From: JAKAWQ01 sp963745975 | Lineage (GTDB): Bacteria > Pseudomonadota > Alphaproteobacteria > Acetobacterales > Acetobacteraceae | Direction of reading: 5' to 3' | Length of the DNA stretch: 64,000 nt | Assembly (NCBI GenBank): GCA_963745975.1 | Contig: CAVUZJ010000014.1 | Location: 1 to 64,000 of the forward strand | Part shown: positions 27,494-34,502 of the stretch, piece by piece | Layout: each line of letters starts with the position of its first letter | Numbering within the stretch: position 1 is the stretch's first letter | Program-made: the position numbers and the translations under genes | Notes under the pieces: model-generated | The model's database searches: none | What the model was told of the DNA's origin: nothing | The model's input: only the letters and a program-made list of their open reading frames with translations

Positions 27494-28297
27494 ATGACGC
27501 TTCGAACGCCCGAACGATCCGGTTTTCTCCTGATCATTTCTCTGTTCTTCGTCTTGCTTGCGGGTGGTGCCGCGACCGCGCGGGCCGATGCGCTCGCCGC
27601 TATCAAGCAGGCGGGCGTGCTGAAGGTGGGTGTGTTCGAGGATTTTCCGCCCTTCGCCTCGGCCGGGCCGGACATGCGGCTGCACGGCTATGACATCGAT
27701 GTCGCGGCCGCGCTTGCGAAGGCGCTCGGGGTCAAGCTCGACCTCGTTGCCGTGACCGGGCAGAACCGGATCCCCTACCTTGAGGACCACAAGGTCGATA
27801 TCCTGCTGAGCGTGGGCGAGAGCCCCGAACGGGAGAAGGTGATCGACTTCACCGCCGCGTACGCGCCCTATTATATCGCGGTGCTCGGCCCGCGCGCGCT
27901 CAAGGTGACCGGGCCCGCGGATCTCGCCGGCAAGACCATCGGCGTCAATCGCGGCACGCTCGAGGATACCTCGGTGACGAAGGTCGCGCCGCCGAGCGCC
28001 GACATCCGCCGCTTCGACAACTACAGCGGCGTGATCGCGGCTTTTCTCGCCGGGCAGGTGCAGCTCATCGTGGTGGGCAACGACGTGGGTGCCGCGGTTC
28101 TGGCCCGCAACCCTGCGATCGCGCCGGAGGAGAAGTTCCAGCTTCTGAGCTCGCCGGACCACATCGCGCTCAACAAGAACGAGCCTGCGCTCAAATCATT
28201 CCTGAATGACGCTATCGCGAAGATGATGAGCGACGGCACGCTCAACGCGATCAGCGTCGAGTGGCTGCACAAACCGCTGAACCCGAAGGACCTCTAA
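27494..28297 (+). CDS. Polar amino-acid ABC transporter substrate-binding protein (SBP_bac_3)
   Basis: A 267-aa family-3 binding protein with a Sec signal (FLLIISLFFVLLAGGAATAR, cleavage near ARA). Core motifs: GVLKVGVFEDFPPFASAGPD, LHGYDIDVAAALAKALGV and ADLAGKTIGVNRGTLED. Ligand type not evident. The start has GGAGGCC six bases upstream. Two permease genes follow; no ATPase gene is present. Confidence 0.88.
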   Translation: MTLRTPERSGFLLIISLFFVLLAGGAATARADALAAIKQAGVLKVGVFEDFPPFASAGPDMRLHGYDIDVAAALAKALGVKLDLVAVTGQNRIPYLEDHKVDILLSVGESPEREKVIDFTAAYAPYYIAVLGPRALKVTGPADLAGKTIGVNRGTLEDTSVTKVAPPSADIRRFDNYSGVIAAFLAGQVQLIVVGNDVGAAVLARNPAIAPEEKFQLLSSPDHIALNKNEPALKSFLNDAIAKMMSDGTLNAISVEWLHKPLNPKDL

Positions 28298-28326
28298 GGG
28301 ACGATGCATGGCTGGCCGGCTCTTGA

Positions 28327-29028
28327 GTGGATCGCGTGATTCACGCCTCCGGTTACACCACCTTCGGCGATCACGCTCTGGGCTGGCTTAGCCTCTACGG
28401 TGTCGCACTTCTGAGCGGTGCGGCGACGACGATCGAGCTGATCGCCGTCACCACGCTCTTCAGCGTCGGGTTGAGCGTGCTCGGTGCGGCCGGGCGGCGG
28501 AGCGGTGCCGCATGGTGCCGCGCCGCCGTCGGGTTCTATGTCGAGCTGATCCGCAACACGCCGTTCATCGCGCAGCTCTTCTTCATCTATTTCGGACTGC
28601 CGAGCCTCGGGCCGCATCTCGGTGCGTTCAGCGCGGCGATCCTGGCGATGACGGTGAACCTCACCGCGTACGGGATCGAGATCGTGCGGGCCGGCCTCGA
28701 TGCGGTTCCGGCCGGCCAGCACGAGGCGGCCCGCGCGCTCGGGCTTAGCCGCACATCCGTGTTCCTCCGTGTCGTGTTGCCGCAGGCGATGCGGGTGATC
28801 TTTCCCGCGCTCGCGAGCCAGATCGTCATCACCATGCTCGAATCCGCGGTGGTCTCGACGATCGCGGTGCGCGACCTGACCTACCAGGCGGACCTCGTGC
28901 AGTCGCGCACCTTCCAGGCGTTCCGGACCTATCTCGTGGCGACGCTGATCTATCTCGTTCTCTCGATCCTGCTGCGCCGGGCGCTGGGCCGCGGTGCGAC
29001 GCTTCTGTTCGGGGCGGGGATCAGCTGA
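28327..29028 (+). CDS. Polar amino-acid ABC transporter permease 1; N terminus lies in a dispersed repeat
   Basis: A 233-aa HisM/GlnP-type permease. VELIRNTPFIAQLFFIYFGL and YGIEIVRAGLDAVPAGQHEA (EAA loop) are diagnostic, followed by LPQAMRVIFPALASQIVIT. Starts available are GTG 28327 and GTG 28336, both poor. The first 17 or so residues are encoded by a 47-bp repeat (28333-28379) that also occurs at 49532-49578. ATG 28304, nearer the AAGGGA site, stops inside the repeat. The original start was therefore probably altered by the repeat, so the true N terminus and activity are uncertain. Confidence 0.78.
   Translation: MDRVIHASGYTTFGDHALGWLSLYGVALLSGAATTIELIAVTTLFSVGLSVLGAAGRRSGAAWCRAAVGFYVELIRNTPFIAQLFFIYFGLPSLGPHLGAFSAAILAMTVNLTAYGIEIVRAGLDAVPAGQHEAARALGLSRTSVFLRVVLPQAMRVIFPALASQIVITMLESAVVSTIAVRDLTYQADLVQSRTFQAFRTYLVATLIYLVLSILLRRALGRGATLLFGAGIS
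28333..28379. repeat. Dispersed palindromic repeat (TAGAGCGTGATC family), copy A
   Basis: These 47 bases match 49532-49578 at 42 positions. The ends are CGCGTGATTCACGCC and GGCGATCACGCTCT, partly complementary to one another. Here the element lies inside the 5' end of the permease gene. Related shorter copies lie at 31892-31906 and 34491-34502. Confidence 0.75.
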
Positions 29029-29672
29029 TGCAGTTCACCTTCTGGGACATTCTGCGCAATCTCCTGCTGGCGACGCGATGGACGATCGCGCTCGCCTTGG
29101 CAGGGTTCGCCGGCGGCGGGACGGTGGGGCTGGCCGTGCTGATGGCGCGGATCGCGCGCCATCGCGCGGCACGGACCGGGGCACGGCTCTATATCGAGCT
29201 CTTTCAGGGCACGCCGCTCCTCTTGCAGCTCTTCCTGGTCTTTTTCGGCCTGCCGCTGCTCGGGTTCGATGTATCGCCGTGGGCGGCGGCGGTCGTGGGA
29301 TTGACGCTTTCGGCAAGCGCCTATCTGGCCGAGATCTGGCGCGGGGCGGTCGAGGCGATCCCGCGCGGGCAGTGGGACGCGGCGGCCGCGCTCGGCCTGC
29401 CGGCGTGGCGCCAGGCGGGGCTGGTGATCCTGCCCCAGGCGCTCCGGATCGCGGTGGCGCCGACCGTGGGGTTTTCCGTCCAGCTGGTGAAGAGCACGGC
29501 GCTTACGTCGGTCATCGGCTTCGCGGAGCTGTTGCGGACAGGCACCGTGATCACCAACGCGACCTTCGCGCCGTTCACGGTGTACGGGCTCGTGACGCTG
29601 ATCTATTTCGCGCTCTGCTTTCCGCTGACCGTGTTCGCGCGGAAGTTGGAGCGGCGATTGGCGTGGGGGTGA
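29028..29672 (+). CDS. Polar amino-acid ABC transporter permease 2
   Basis: A 214-aa HisM/GlnP-type permease with about five membrane helices. YIELFQGTPLLLQLFLVFFG is the family signature, YLAEIWRGAVEAIPRGQWDA the EAA loop, and LPQALRIAVAPTVGFSVQLV the following helix. The start overlaps the permease 1 stop (TGATG). The decayed fragment at 145-480 is a relative. The ATP-binding subunit must be supplied from elsewhere. Confidence 0.88.
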   Translation: MQFTFWDILRNLLLATRWTIALALAGFAGGGTVGLAVLMARIARHRAARTGARLYIELFQGTPLLLQLFLVFFGLPLLGFDVSPWAAAVVGLTLSASAYLAEIWRGAVEAIPRGQWDAAAALGLPAWRQAGLVILPQALRIAVAPTVGFSVQLVKSTALTSVIGFAELLRTGTVITNATFAPFTVYGLVTLIYFALCFPLTVFARKLERRLAWG

Positions 29673-29740
29673 GGAAAGCCCTGGCACCGTTCGATGCGGT
29701 CAGATAACTTTACGAAAGTTTAACAAGGAGGGGGCCGGGC

Positions 29741-30796
29741 ATGGCACTTTCCTACCGCACGGCCGGGCTGGGCAGCGCCGCCGATCCCGATCCGGGGCTC
29801 GTCCAGGCGCTCCAGCGCGATCTGCGGCGGCTCGGCTACCTCAAGCGCGGGATCGACGGCGTCCTCGGAGAGGGAACGCGGAGCGCCGTGCGGCGGCTGC
29901 AGTTCGACCTTCTTCACAATTTCGGCGGCTCGACCGGCGGCGATGGCGGCGCCCCGGTCGCGATCGCGAGCTTCAACAAGGGCGTGCATGTCCTCAGCGG
30001 TATCGTCGATCCCGCAGTCGCGGACAGCATCGAGGCGCTGCTCGCCGATGAGCGTGCCACCAAGCTGCCGAACCATTCGGATCCGGCTGCCGCCAATCGC
30101 GCCGCTCTGGCGAGGCTCGCCAACGCCGGCAGCACCATCGCGCCGGTTCCATTCCTGTTCGCGATCTTTGCCCAGGAGAGCGGCTCCGAGCATTATGCCG
30201 TGCCGGCGGGGGCCGCGGATCAGGACGACTACGTCACGCTCGGGCTCGATTGCAATTCCGATGCGCCCGACGAGGTGACGTCGCGCGGCTACGGGCTCGG
30301 GCAGTACACGATCTTTCACCACCCGCCGCGCGCCGACGAGCTCGCGCTCTTCATCGCCGATCCGCTGCGCAACGCCGAGAAGGCGTCCGACAGGCTGCGC
30401 GACAAATTCGACAACTTCATCGTCGGCAAGACGGCCGACACAAGGGCTGACGATCGCGCGGCGGAGCATCCGGAGATTTCGTTGCGCCTCTGCCGCTACC
30501 CGCGCACCGACCAGCGCTACATGACGGCGTGCAGCAACTGCGCGCACGAGGTCGGGAAGGTCGATATCGGGCCGGACACGCCGCTCTACCCGGATGCGTC
30601 GCAGACCTACGGCGAAGCGCCGCACGACGCGGAGCCGGCTTACCGGAACGTGCCCGATCGTGCGGCGTTCCTCTGCGACTGGCCCTATGCGGTGCGCCGC
30701 TACAACGGGAGCGGCCCGGACTCGTTCAACTACCAGGCGTGCGTGCTGCTGTTCCTCGTCGCGCAGCCCCCCGCCGGCGCGGGAGCGGTGACATGA
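29741..30796 (+). CDS. Peptidoglycan-binding, lysozyme-like fold protein
   Basis: A 351-aa protein. Residues about 18-58 are a PG_binding_1 domain (LVQALQRDLRRLGYLKRGID then GVLGEGTRSAVRRLQ). The rest resembles a lysozyme-like/transglycosylase domain: FLFAIFAQESGSEHY with a candidate catalytic Glu, SRGYGLGQYTIFHHPP (compare the GLMQ motif of SLT enzymes) and YAVRRYNGSGPDSFNYQA. No signal peptide is visible, so export would need another route. The ribosome binding site is AAGGAGGGGG. The last codons overlap the next gene (ATGA). Confidence 0.65.
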   Translation: MALSYRTAGLGSAADPDPGLVQALQRDLRRLGYLKRGIDGVLGEGTRSAVRRLQFDLLHNFGGSTGGDGGAPVAIASFNKGVHVLSGIVDPAVADSIEALLADERATKLPNHSDPAAANRAALARLANAGSTIAPVPFLFAIFAQESGSEHYAVPAGAADQDDYVTLGLDCNSDAPDEVTSRGYGLGQYTIFHHPPRADELALFIADPLRNAEKASDRLRDKFDNFIVGKTADTRADDRAAEHPEISLRLCRYPRTDQRYMTACSNCAHEVGKVDIGPDTPLYPDASQTYGEAPHDAEPAYRNVPDRAAFLCDWPYAVRRYNGSGPDSFNYQACVLLFLVAQPPAGAGAVT

Positions 30797-31803
30797 GCTT
30801 GGGCGGCATCCTCGACGTCGCGATCGCACTCGTCTTCATCTACTTCCTGCTCGCCCTGATCGCGAGCGGAATCCAGGAGGTGATTGCCGGCGTTTTCGCC
30901 TGGCGCGGGACGTATCTTTCGAAGGGGCTCGGCGTCATTCTCGACAACGACAGCGCGGCGACGTTCGCGTGGGACGGGGTGCGGGACTTCCTGAAGGCCC
31001 ATTTCACGCCGGGGCCGTGCCCGAGCGCCGGCGCGCAGCTGCAACAAAAGATCCGGAGCCAGCCAGGCGGTGCGACCGCGGAGCAGGAAGTTCTGCAGCG
31101 CGTGCTCTCCGTGCAGACGCACCCGTTACTGCGAAGCGTGCCCTCCAGCCTGCCGTCCTATGTTCCGGCGAGGAACTTCTCGCTCGCTTTCCTCGAGACG
31201 CTGCACGATGGCTCCAAGGCGCCCATCTTCAGCCAGGCCGAACGGACGGTAGCGGCGCTGCCCGAGGGCGATCTGAAGAAGACGCTCACCGCGTTTCTTG
31301 AAGACGCCGGCGGCGACCTCGACGCGTTCCGGGCCCATCTGGAGCGCTGGTTCGACGACGCGATGGACCGGCTGAGCGGCATCTACGCGCGCCTCAGCCA
31401 GTACGTGATGCTGATCCTCGGCGTGGTGCTCGCGATTGGGCTGAACGTGGACAGCATTCACGTCGCGCGCACTTTGTGGGAAGCGCCGGCGATGCGCGCG
31501 GCCATCGTCGCCAATGCGACGACCGAGGCGGGCACCAGCGGCGTGGATCCGAAGACGGGCTTGCCCCAAGCGGTCGGGCAGCTCGCGGCGCAGCCGATGC
31601 CGTTCGGCTGGGAGTTCAGGGCCAAAACGCAGGAGCCGAATTTCTCGTGGTCGACGATCCCGGGGTGGATCATCAGCGTCGCCGCGATTGCGCTGGGCGC
31701 GCCGTTCTGGTTCAGCCTGCTGCAGAACCTCGTCAATATGCGCAACGCGGGCCCGAAGCCGAAACGATCCGACCATCCGGCGGCGTCCGACGGCGGCGGA
31801 TGA
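30793..31803 (+). CDS. Membrane protein coupled to the lysozyme-like gene
   Basis: A 336-aa protein. One membrane helix is N-terminal (ILDVAIALVFIYFLLALIAS) followed by GIQEVIAGVFAWRGTYLSKG. A soluble stretch of about 150 residues comes next, then two further helices (YVMLILGVVLAIGLNVDSIH and WIISVAAIALGAPFWFSLLQ) and a charged tail. The pattern resembles a conserved family of unknown function. The four-base overlap suggests it works with the peptidoglycan-binding protein. Confidence 0.65.
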   Translation: MSLGGILDVAIALVFIYFLLALIASGIQEVIAGVFAWRGTYLSKGLGVILDNDSAATFAWDGVRDFLKAHFTPGPCPSAGAQLQQKIRSQPGGATAEQEVLQRVLSVQTHPLLRSVPSSLPSYVPARNFSLAFLETLHDGSKAPIFSQAERTVAALPEGDLKKTLTAFLEDAGGDLDAFRAHLERWFDDAMDRLSGIYARLSQYVMLILGVVLAIGLNVDSIHVARTLWEAPAMRAAIVANATTEAGTSGVDPKTGLPQAVGQLAAQPMPFGWEFRAKTQEPNFSWSTIPGWIISVAAIALGAPFWFSLLQNLVNMRNAGPKPKRSDHPAASDGGG

Positions 31804-31858
31804 CGGGGCGCACCGGGAGGCTCACGAGGTCGTTGTCCAAGTGCCCGATTCACGCGGC

Positions 31859-31888
31859 GTTTCGTGGTCGCTACGCTTCCCACGAAAC
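31859..31888. terminator. Hairpin between convergent genes
   Basis: GTTTCGTGG (31859-31867) and CCACGAAAC (31880-31888) form a perfect 9-bp stem with a 12-nt loop. It lies between the membrane-protein gene ending at 31803 and the cytochrome operon ending at 31903 on the other strand. Confidence 0.5.
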
Positions 31889-31891
31889 TCT

Positions 31892-31906
31892 GCGATCACG
31901 CTCTAG
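31892..31906. repeat. Dispersed repeat (TAGAGCGTGATC family), partial copy C
   Basis: GCGATCACGCTCTAG matches the right end of copies A and B. On the minus strand its TAG (31905-31903) is the stop codon of the last cytochrome-operon gene. An upstream GATTCACGC at 31847-31855 matches the left end of the element, so a diverged full copy may span 31847-31906. Confidence 0.6.
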
Positions 31907-32403
31907 ACGCCGGCAGGCGCTGCCTTTCGGGACTTCACGGCGGGAGCGAGCCAGATGTCGTAGAGGCTCAGAAGGATCATGACGACGAGCGCCAGGACGA
32001 AGACGCCGCCTCCGACGATGACGACATAGACGAATCCGGGCGCGAGCTTGGTCAGGAACCATCCGGAGACGTCGACAAGGAATGCAGCGAAGGGAAGCAC
32101 CGACCAGAAGATCTTCCAGGCGGGGGCAAAGCTCGAGTGGACGAAGATGAAGCCGACGAGCCAGAACACGACGAGCAGGCCCAGCATGTGGATATGCGCG
32201 AGCGAAATCAGGGTGACGGTGCTCACGCCCGGACCATAGTACGTCGCGGCGATATCGGCCGGCCCGATGATGAAACCCCCGGCCATGCCACGGTGGCTCG
32301 CATCCAGATAGACTAGCCCCATCAGCACCGCGATGCCCGCGAAGATCAGCGTCGCGCTGGTCAGCGCCTTCAGTTCCACGGGCAGTTCCGCTAGCGGCTT
32401 CAT
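31903..32403 (-). CDS. Four-helix membrane protein of the cytochrome operon
   Basis: A 166-aa protein with four hydrophobic helices. The first is LTSATLIFAGIAVLMGLVYL. The second begins SLAHIHMLGLLVVFWLVGFI, whose two His could bind haem or metal. The third and fourth include WSVLPFAAFLVDVSGWFLTK and VVIVGGGVFVLALVVMILLS. The layout (YYGPG loop, AHIHMLG, DVSGW..TKLAP, LLSLYDIWL) resembles a family of small membrane proteins found beside periplasmic cytochromes, recalled rather than searched. GGAGATCATGCC precedes the ATG. Last gene of the operon. Confidence 0.65.
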   Translation of the reverse strand: MKPLAELPVELKALTSATLIFAGIAVLMGLVYLDASHRGMAGGFIIGPADIAATYYGPGVSTVTLISLAHIHMLGLLVVFWLVGFIFVHSSFAPAWKIFWSVLPFAAFLVDVSGWFLTKLAPGFVYVVIVGGGVFVLALVVMILLSLYDIWLAPAVKSRKAAPAGV

Positions 32404-32431
32404 GGCATGATCTCCGACGTGCCTTGGACGA

Positions 32432-32788
32432 TTATCCACCAGGCTCGGGCAGTGCGACGCGAATTGAGAAGCTTGCGAAATACGCCGCGATGTCCTGGAT
32501 CTGTCTCAGCGACAGCGGGACAACCATCTCGTTCATGATGGGGTTCTTCCGCGTCCCGTTCTTGTAAGCTTCGAGCTGGCTCAACAGGTATGGGTAATGC
32601 TGGCCCGCGAGGTTCGGTATGCTGGTGTCGGCGGAGATGCCGTTGCTCCCGTGGCAGGCGGCGCATTGAGCCGAGATGGCAGCGCCGGCTTCCGGGTTGG
32701 GCTGGGCTCGGGCCGGCGGCGCCGCGAGGACGCCGAGAGCGCCGATCGCGATCAGGCCCACTCCCGCGGTGCGATCACCAAAGCGCAT
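32432..32788 (-). CDS. Class I c-type cytochrome, exported
   Basis: A 118-aa protein with signal peptide (VGLIAIGALGVLAAPPARAQ) and one haem site CAACH within AAISAQCAACHGSNGIS. A candidate axial Met lies in NPIMNEMVVPLSLRQIQDIA. The LAGQHYPYLLSQLEAYKNGT segment is typical of cytochrome c4/c553-type domains. It acts in the periplasm as an electron carrier and is third of three small cytochromes in the operon. Confidence 0.85.
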   Translation of the reverse strand: MRFGDRTAGVGLIAIGALGVLAAPPARAQPNPEAGAAISAQCAACHGSNGISADTSIPNLAGQHYPYLLSQLEAYKNGTRKNPIMNEMVVPLSLRQIQDIAAYFASFSIRVALPEPGG

Positions 32789-32871
32789 CCATACCTCCTG
32801 CGCGTCTCGCCTGTGGCACGAGCCCGTGCCCGGTCGCTGAGCTTCGTGGGCCGCGAGGCGGCGCGCCTCGC

Positions 32872-33288
32872 TCAGTTGTCGTTCGCGCCCTCCTGGATCC
32901 ACCGGCTGATGATGTCGATCTGCTGAGGCGATAGCAGCGGCCCGAGAGGCGGCATCTTGAGGTTCTTGAACGAATGCCCGTTCGGTTGCAAGACGGCGAT
33001 GAGCGGAGAGAGCTCCGGATGTCCCGGGACGACTGCGACGCTGAGCGACGAGCCGGCCCTGAGCCCCTGGTAGCTCCGCAGGTCGAGGCCGATCGCCGTG
33101 TAGCCGACCCCGCCGGGGCTGTGGCACGCGACACAATGAAGCTGGAAGATCGGAAGAACCTGCTCTTTGAAGCTCACCGGCGGGGCTGCCGCGGGCGCTG
33201 CGCCAGCGAGCAGAGCGGGTGCGAGCCCGGCGGCGGCGATGATCGCGGCCGCGGCGGCAAGGGCGTTGCGTCTTCGAGGATTTGTCAA
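32872..33288 (-). CDS. Exported c-type cytochrome-like protein (planctomycete-C type haem domain)
   Basis: A 138-aa protein. TTG start with GGGAGG eight bases upstream; the N terminus NPRRRNALAAAAAIIAAAG leads into a signal peptide. One haem site is CVACH in VLPIFQLHCVACHSPGGVGY. LDLRSYQGLRAGSSLSVAVV and KMPPLGPLLSPQQIDIISRW match the PSCyt1/cytochrome-C-type domain with an axial Met in the MPP motif. Periplasmic electron carrier in the FNR-box operon. Starts further upstream lack signal-peptide character. Confidence 0.78.
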   Translation of the reverse strand: MTNPRRRNALAAAAAIIAAAGLAPALLAGAAPAAAPPVSFKEQVLPIFQLHCVACHSPGGVGYTAIGLDLRSYQGLRAGSSLSVAVVPGHPELSPLIAVLQPNGHSFKNLKMPPLGPLLSPQQIDIISRWIQEGANDN

Positions 33289-33322
33289 ATTGGTAGCCTC
33301 CCTGATTGGATGCAGGCTGCGG

Positions 33323-34018
33323 TCAAGGCGATTCTCCCTGGTCGAGGCGCGCCTCGACGGCGGCGCGCCAGGGCGCGTTTGCCGGGGCGGCGGCGAGCGC
33401 GGCGCGATAGAGGGAGGCTGCGTCGGGGGTGACGGCGCCGTGCGCCTCGGTTTCGGCCTCGGCGGCCTGGGCGGCCAATGTGGCGTCGAAATGAATTGCG
33501 AGCGCGGCTTTCCATGCGGCGACGGCGGCCGGCCAGTTCTGCATGTCGCTTTCGGCGCTGCCGAGCAGGATCTCCGCCTGCCAGAGCGAGGCGGAATCAC
33601 CGGCGAGCCCGGGAAGCCGCTCGGTGAGCACGGCGACAACCGTGCGATCGTGCGCGAGACGCGCCGCCAGCGGCGCGGCGGGCAGGGAAGGCGAGCCGAC
33701 CCGGAGGTAAAGAAGGAGGGCGGCGAGCGGAACGATCGCGAGGGCCGCCGGAATCGGCCAGCGGTGCCTGGCCGCGACCGGCCTGTCCGCCGTCGCGCCG
33801 GCGGCGGCGAGCAGGCGCCGCTGGATCTCGACGCGGGCGCTGTGGCGCTCGTCCGAAGCGATCAGATTGTCGTCGTGCTCGCGGTCGAGCTCGGCAAGCT
33901 GCGCGGCGTAGAGCGCGATCGCAGGCGCCCGCTCGCTCTTGTGGGCGGGGCGTCGGACGGCGGCGAGCATGGGTGCGAGCGCGGCGGCGGCGAGCACGAG
34001 GGCAGCCAGCCAGAGCAT
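33323..34018 (-). CDS. ccmI: Cytochrome c biogenesis protein CcmI/CycH
   Basis: A 231-aa protein. An N-terminal helix (MLWLAALVLAAAALAPMLAA) is followed by the CcmI-type cytoplasmic loop (IALYAAQLAELDREHDDNLI, then RVEIQRRLLAA). A second helix (IPAALAIVPLAALLLYL) precedes a TPR-like periplasmic domain (SLWQAEILLGSAESDMQNWP, then AAVAAWKAALAI). CcmI chaperones apocytochromes to the CcmFH haem lyase. It is shorter than typical CcmI, and no other ccm genes are nearby, so it may be a dedicated copy for these cytochromes. Confidence 0.75.
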   Translation of the reverse strand: MLWLAALVLAAAALAPMLAAVRRPAHKSERAPAIALYAAQLAELDREHDDNLIASDERHSARVEIQRRLLAAAGATADRPVAARHRWPIPAALAIVPLAALLLYLRVGSPSLPAAPLAARLAHDRTVVAVLTERLPGLAGDSASLWQAEILLGSAESDMQNWPAAVAAWKAALAIHFDATLAAQAAEAETEAHGAVTPDAASLYRAALAAAPANAPWRAAVEARLDQGESP

Positions 34019-34054
34019 TGAAGGCGGGGTTCGCCGGACGCTCTCGACCTCAGG

Positions 34055-34432
34055 CTATTTGCTCACCTGCTCGAGGTAATCGACGATCGACTTGGCGATG
34101 TCCGTGTTCCGGGTCCCGGAATAGGCCATGGCGGTGCCGGGCACGACCTGCTGCGGGTCGTTGATGAAGGCCGCGAGCTTGTCCGGGGTCCAGACGAAGC
34201 CCGCATTCTTCATTGCCGGCGAATAGGAAAAGTGGGGATCGGCGCCTGCCTTCCGGCCGACGATGCCGTGCAGGCTCGGCCCGATCTTGTTGACGCCCGG
34301 GTCGACGCTATGGCAGGCGGCGCAGATCGGGAACATCGCCTGGCCTTGCGAGGCGCTGTCGGCGAGCGCCGGAGTGGCGCCAAGCGCCCCGAGTACGAGG
34401 CCCGAGGCCAGCAGCAGGTGATTTGCATTCAC
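34055..34432 (-). CDS. Class I cytochrome c (c2/c550-like), exported
   Basis: A 125-aa protein. Signal peptide LLLASGLVLGALGATPALAD; haem site CAACH in MFPICAACHSVDPGVNKIGP; axial Met in QQVVPGTAMAYSGTRNT. SLHGIVGRKAGADPHFSYSP is the classic mitochondrial/c2-type loop. It is the gene immediately after the fused cytochrome-porin, hence a likely periplasmic acceptor of its electrons. Confidence 0.88.
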   Translation of the reverse strand: MNANHLLLASGLVLGALGATPALADSASQGQAMFPICAACHSVDPGVNKIGPSLHGIVGRKAGADPHFSYSPAMKNAGFVWTPDKLAAFINDPQQVVPGTAMAYSGTRNTDIAKSIVDYLEQVSK

Positions 34433-34490
34433 GGCGCGTTCTCCCTTCGCTCAGGATCTCGGATGGTTGCGGGCGAGCAATGCGCGATCG

Positions 34491-34502
34491 TCACGCTCTA
34501 GA
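34491..34502. repeat. Dispersed repeat (TAGAGCGTGATC family), partial copy D
   Basis: TCACGCTCTAGA lies at the 3' end of the cytochrome-porin gene. On the minus strand its TAG (34500-34498) is that gene's stop codon, as for copies B and C. Only the outer part of the element is present. Confidence 0.5.
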
